From Paeniglutamicibacter sulfureus (GTDB taxonomy: Bacteria; Actinomycetota; Actinomycetes; Actinomycetales; Micrococcaceae): 64,000 bases of DNA. Numbering within the stretch: the first letter of the stretch is position 1; each line of letters starts with the position of its first letter. The stretch lies in assembly GCF_039535115.1 (NCBI RefSeq), contig NZ_BAAAWO010000001.1, forward strand, positions 3,596,001-3,660,000. Direction: 5' to 3'. Under the pieces are notes generated by a model. It saw nothing but the letters and a program-made list of their open reading frames with translations, had not been told where the DNA came from and made no database searches. This document shows, piece after piece, positions 63,747 through 64,000 of this stretch. A program made the translations under genes and the position numbers.

Positions 63747-64000
63747 CTACGGGCGCAGCCACACGGCCGCATCCGGATTCAGCGCCAGCCCCGACGCGGC
63801 CTCCGTTGAGCGGGCAACCGCGGTGGCGGAGCTGGCCAGCAACACGTCTCCGGCCGGCAACGGCACGGGGGCGGTGCCCAGGTTCAGCAGGACCAGCACC
63901 CCGGAATTCCCGAAGCCCAGCAGCTGCGCGCCGTCCGTTCCCTCCACCCAGTTTAGGTTGCCGAGGCCCAAGTTGTGGGTCCGGCGGAGATCCAGGGCCA
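63747..64000 (-). CDS. C-terminal part of a second GH13 alpha-glucosidase (partial)
   Basis: The frame enters from the right edge and ends at TAG 63747. The residues ALDLRRTHNLGLGNLNWVEG and GVLVLLNLGTAPVPLPAGDVL, then PDAAVWLRP, match the C-terminal beta-domain of the first GH13 protein (PVPLPAGEPLLFSDAN, AAAWLRATDG). The catalytic part lies beyond the window. Confidence 0.8.
   Translation of the reverse strand, partial: ALDLRRTHNLGLGNLNWVEGTDGAQLLGFGNSGVLVLLNLGTAPVPLPAGDVLLASSATAVARSTEAASGLALNPDAAVWLRP

Overview
The window is a piece of a high-GC actinobacterial chromosome. Codon use is strongly GC-rich, the genes for Bpa/PafE, CarD, SenX3-RegX3, IspDF fusion, DUF4193 and DUF2516 are typical of Actinobacteria, and the 16S sequence together with the gene set points to Micrococcaceae (Arthrobacter in the broad sense; Paeniglutamicibacter is possible but is a guess). 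Many genes start directly 6-7 nt after a TANNNT box, which is the pattern of leaderless mRNAs common in this phylum.

Layout. 1-31.5 kb is an ordinary core/housekeeping stretch: an FAD/NAD(P) protein, a VOC protein, tRNA-Ser, a quinone oxidoreductase, CstA with its small YbdD/YjiX-type partner, the proteasome activator Bpa, an aldo-keto reductase followed by an IS982-type element, Hsp20, a J-domain protein, tRNA-Thr, a secreted TAP-like hydrolase, holB-tmk, a Cys/Met PLP enzyme, DUF5671 and DUF2516 membrane proteins, gpmA, DUF4193, phoU divergent from senX3-regX3, carD, ispDF, cysS and rlmB. It ends in a glgB fragment that retains only the N-terminal non-catalytic modules, next to an IS element.

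33-49.4 kb holds two complete, almost identical rRNA operons (16S-23S-5S, no spacer tRNA) in direct orientation about 10.4 kb apart, plus an extra stand-alone 5S gene between them. The bodies are the same but the promoters differ. Two identical 1557-bp IS3-family elements in inverted orientation (40101-41657 and 52691-54247) flank the second rRNA operon, two SRPBCC-related genes, a GlcD-like dehydrogenase and tRNA-Pro. Each copy has its own 3-bp target duplication (TCG and GCC).

51.5-60.6 kb is a genomic island on the 3' side of tRNA-Pro. It begins with a truncated serine recombinase, followed by a gene split in frame by the second IS3 copy. The main find is a three-gene anti-phage operon under its own TTGACG-16-CATAAT promoter: a CD-NTase, a Cap15-type two-TM beta-rich effector, and a DUF4365-like nuclease. 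Further on is a second accessory pair: an unknown protein and an S-adenosylhomocysteine-hydrolase-like NAD-binding protein, separated by a 7-codon ORF with a perfect Shine-Dalgarno and a strong terminator. The island ends with a resolvase-type HTH pseudogene.

60.8-64 kb returns to host-like sequence: two GH13 alpha-glucosidases around a LacI repressor, a small alpha-glucoside utilisation locus that runs off the end of the window.
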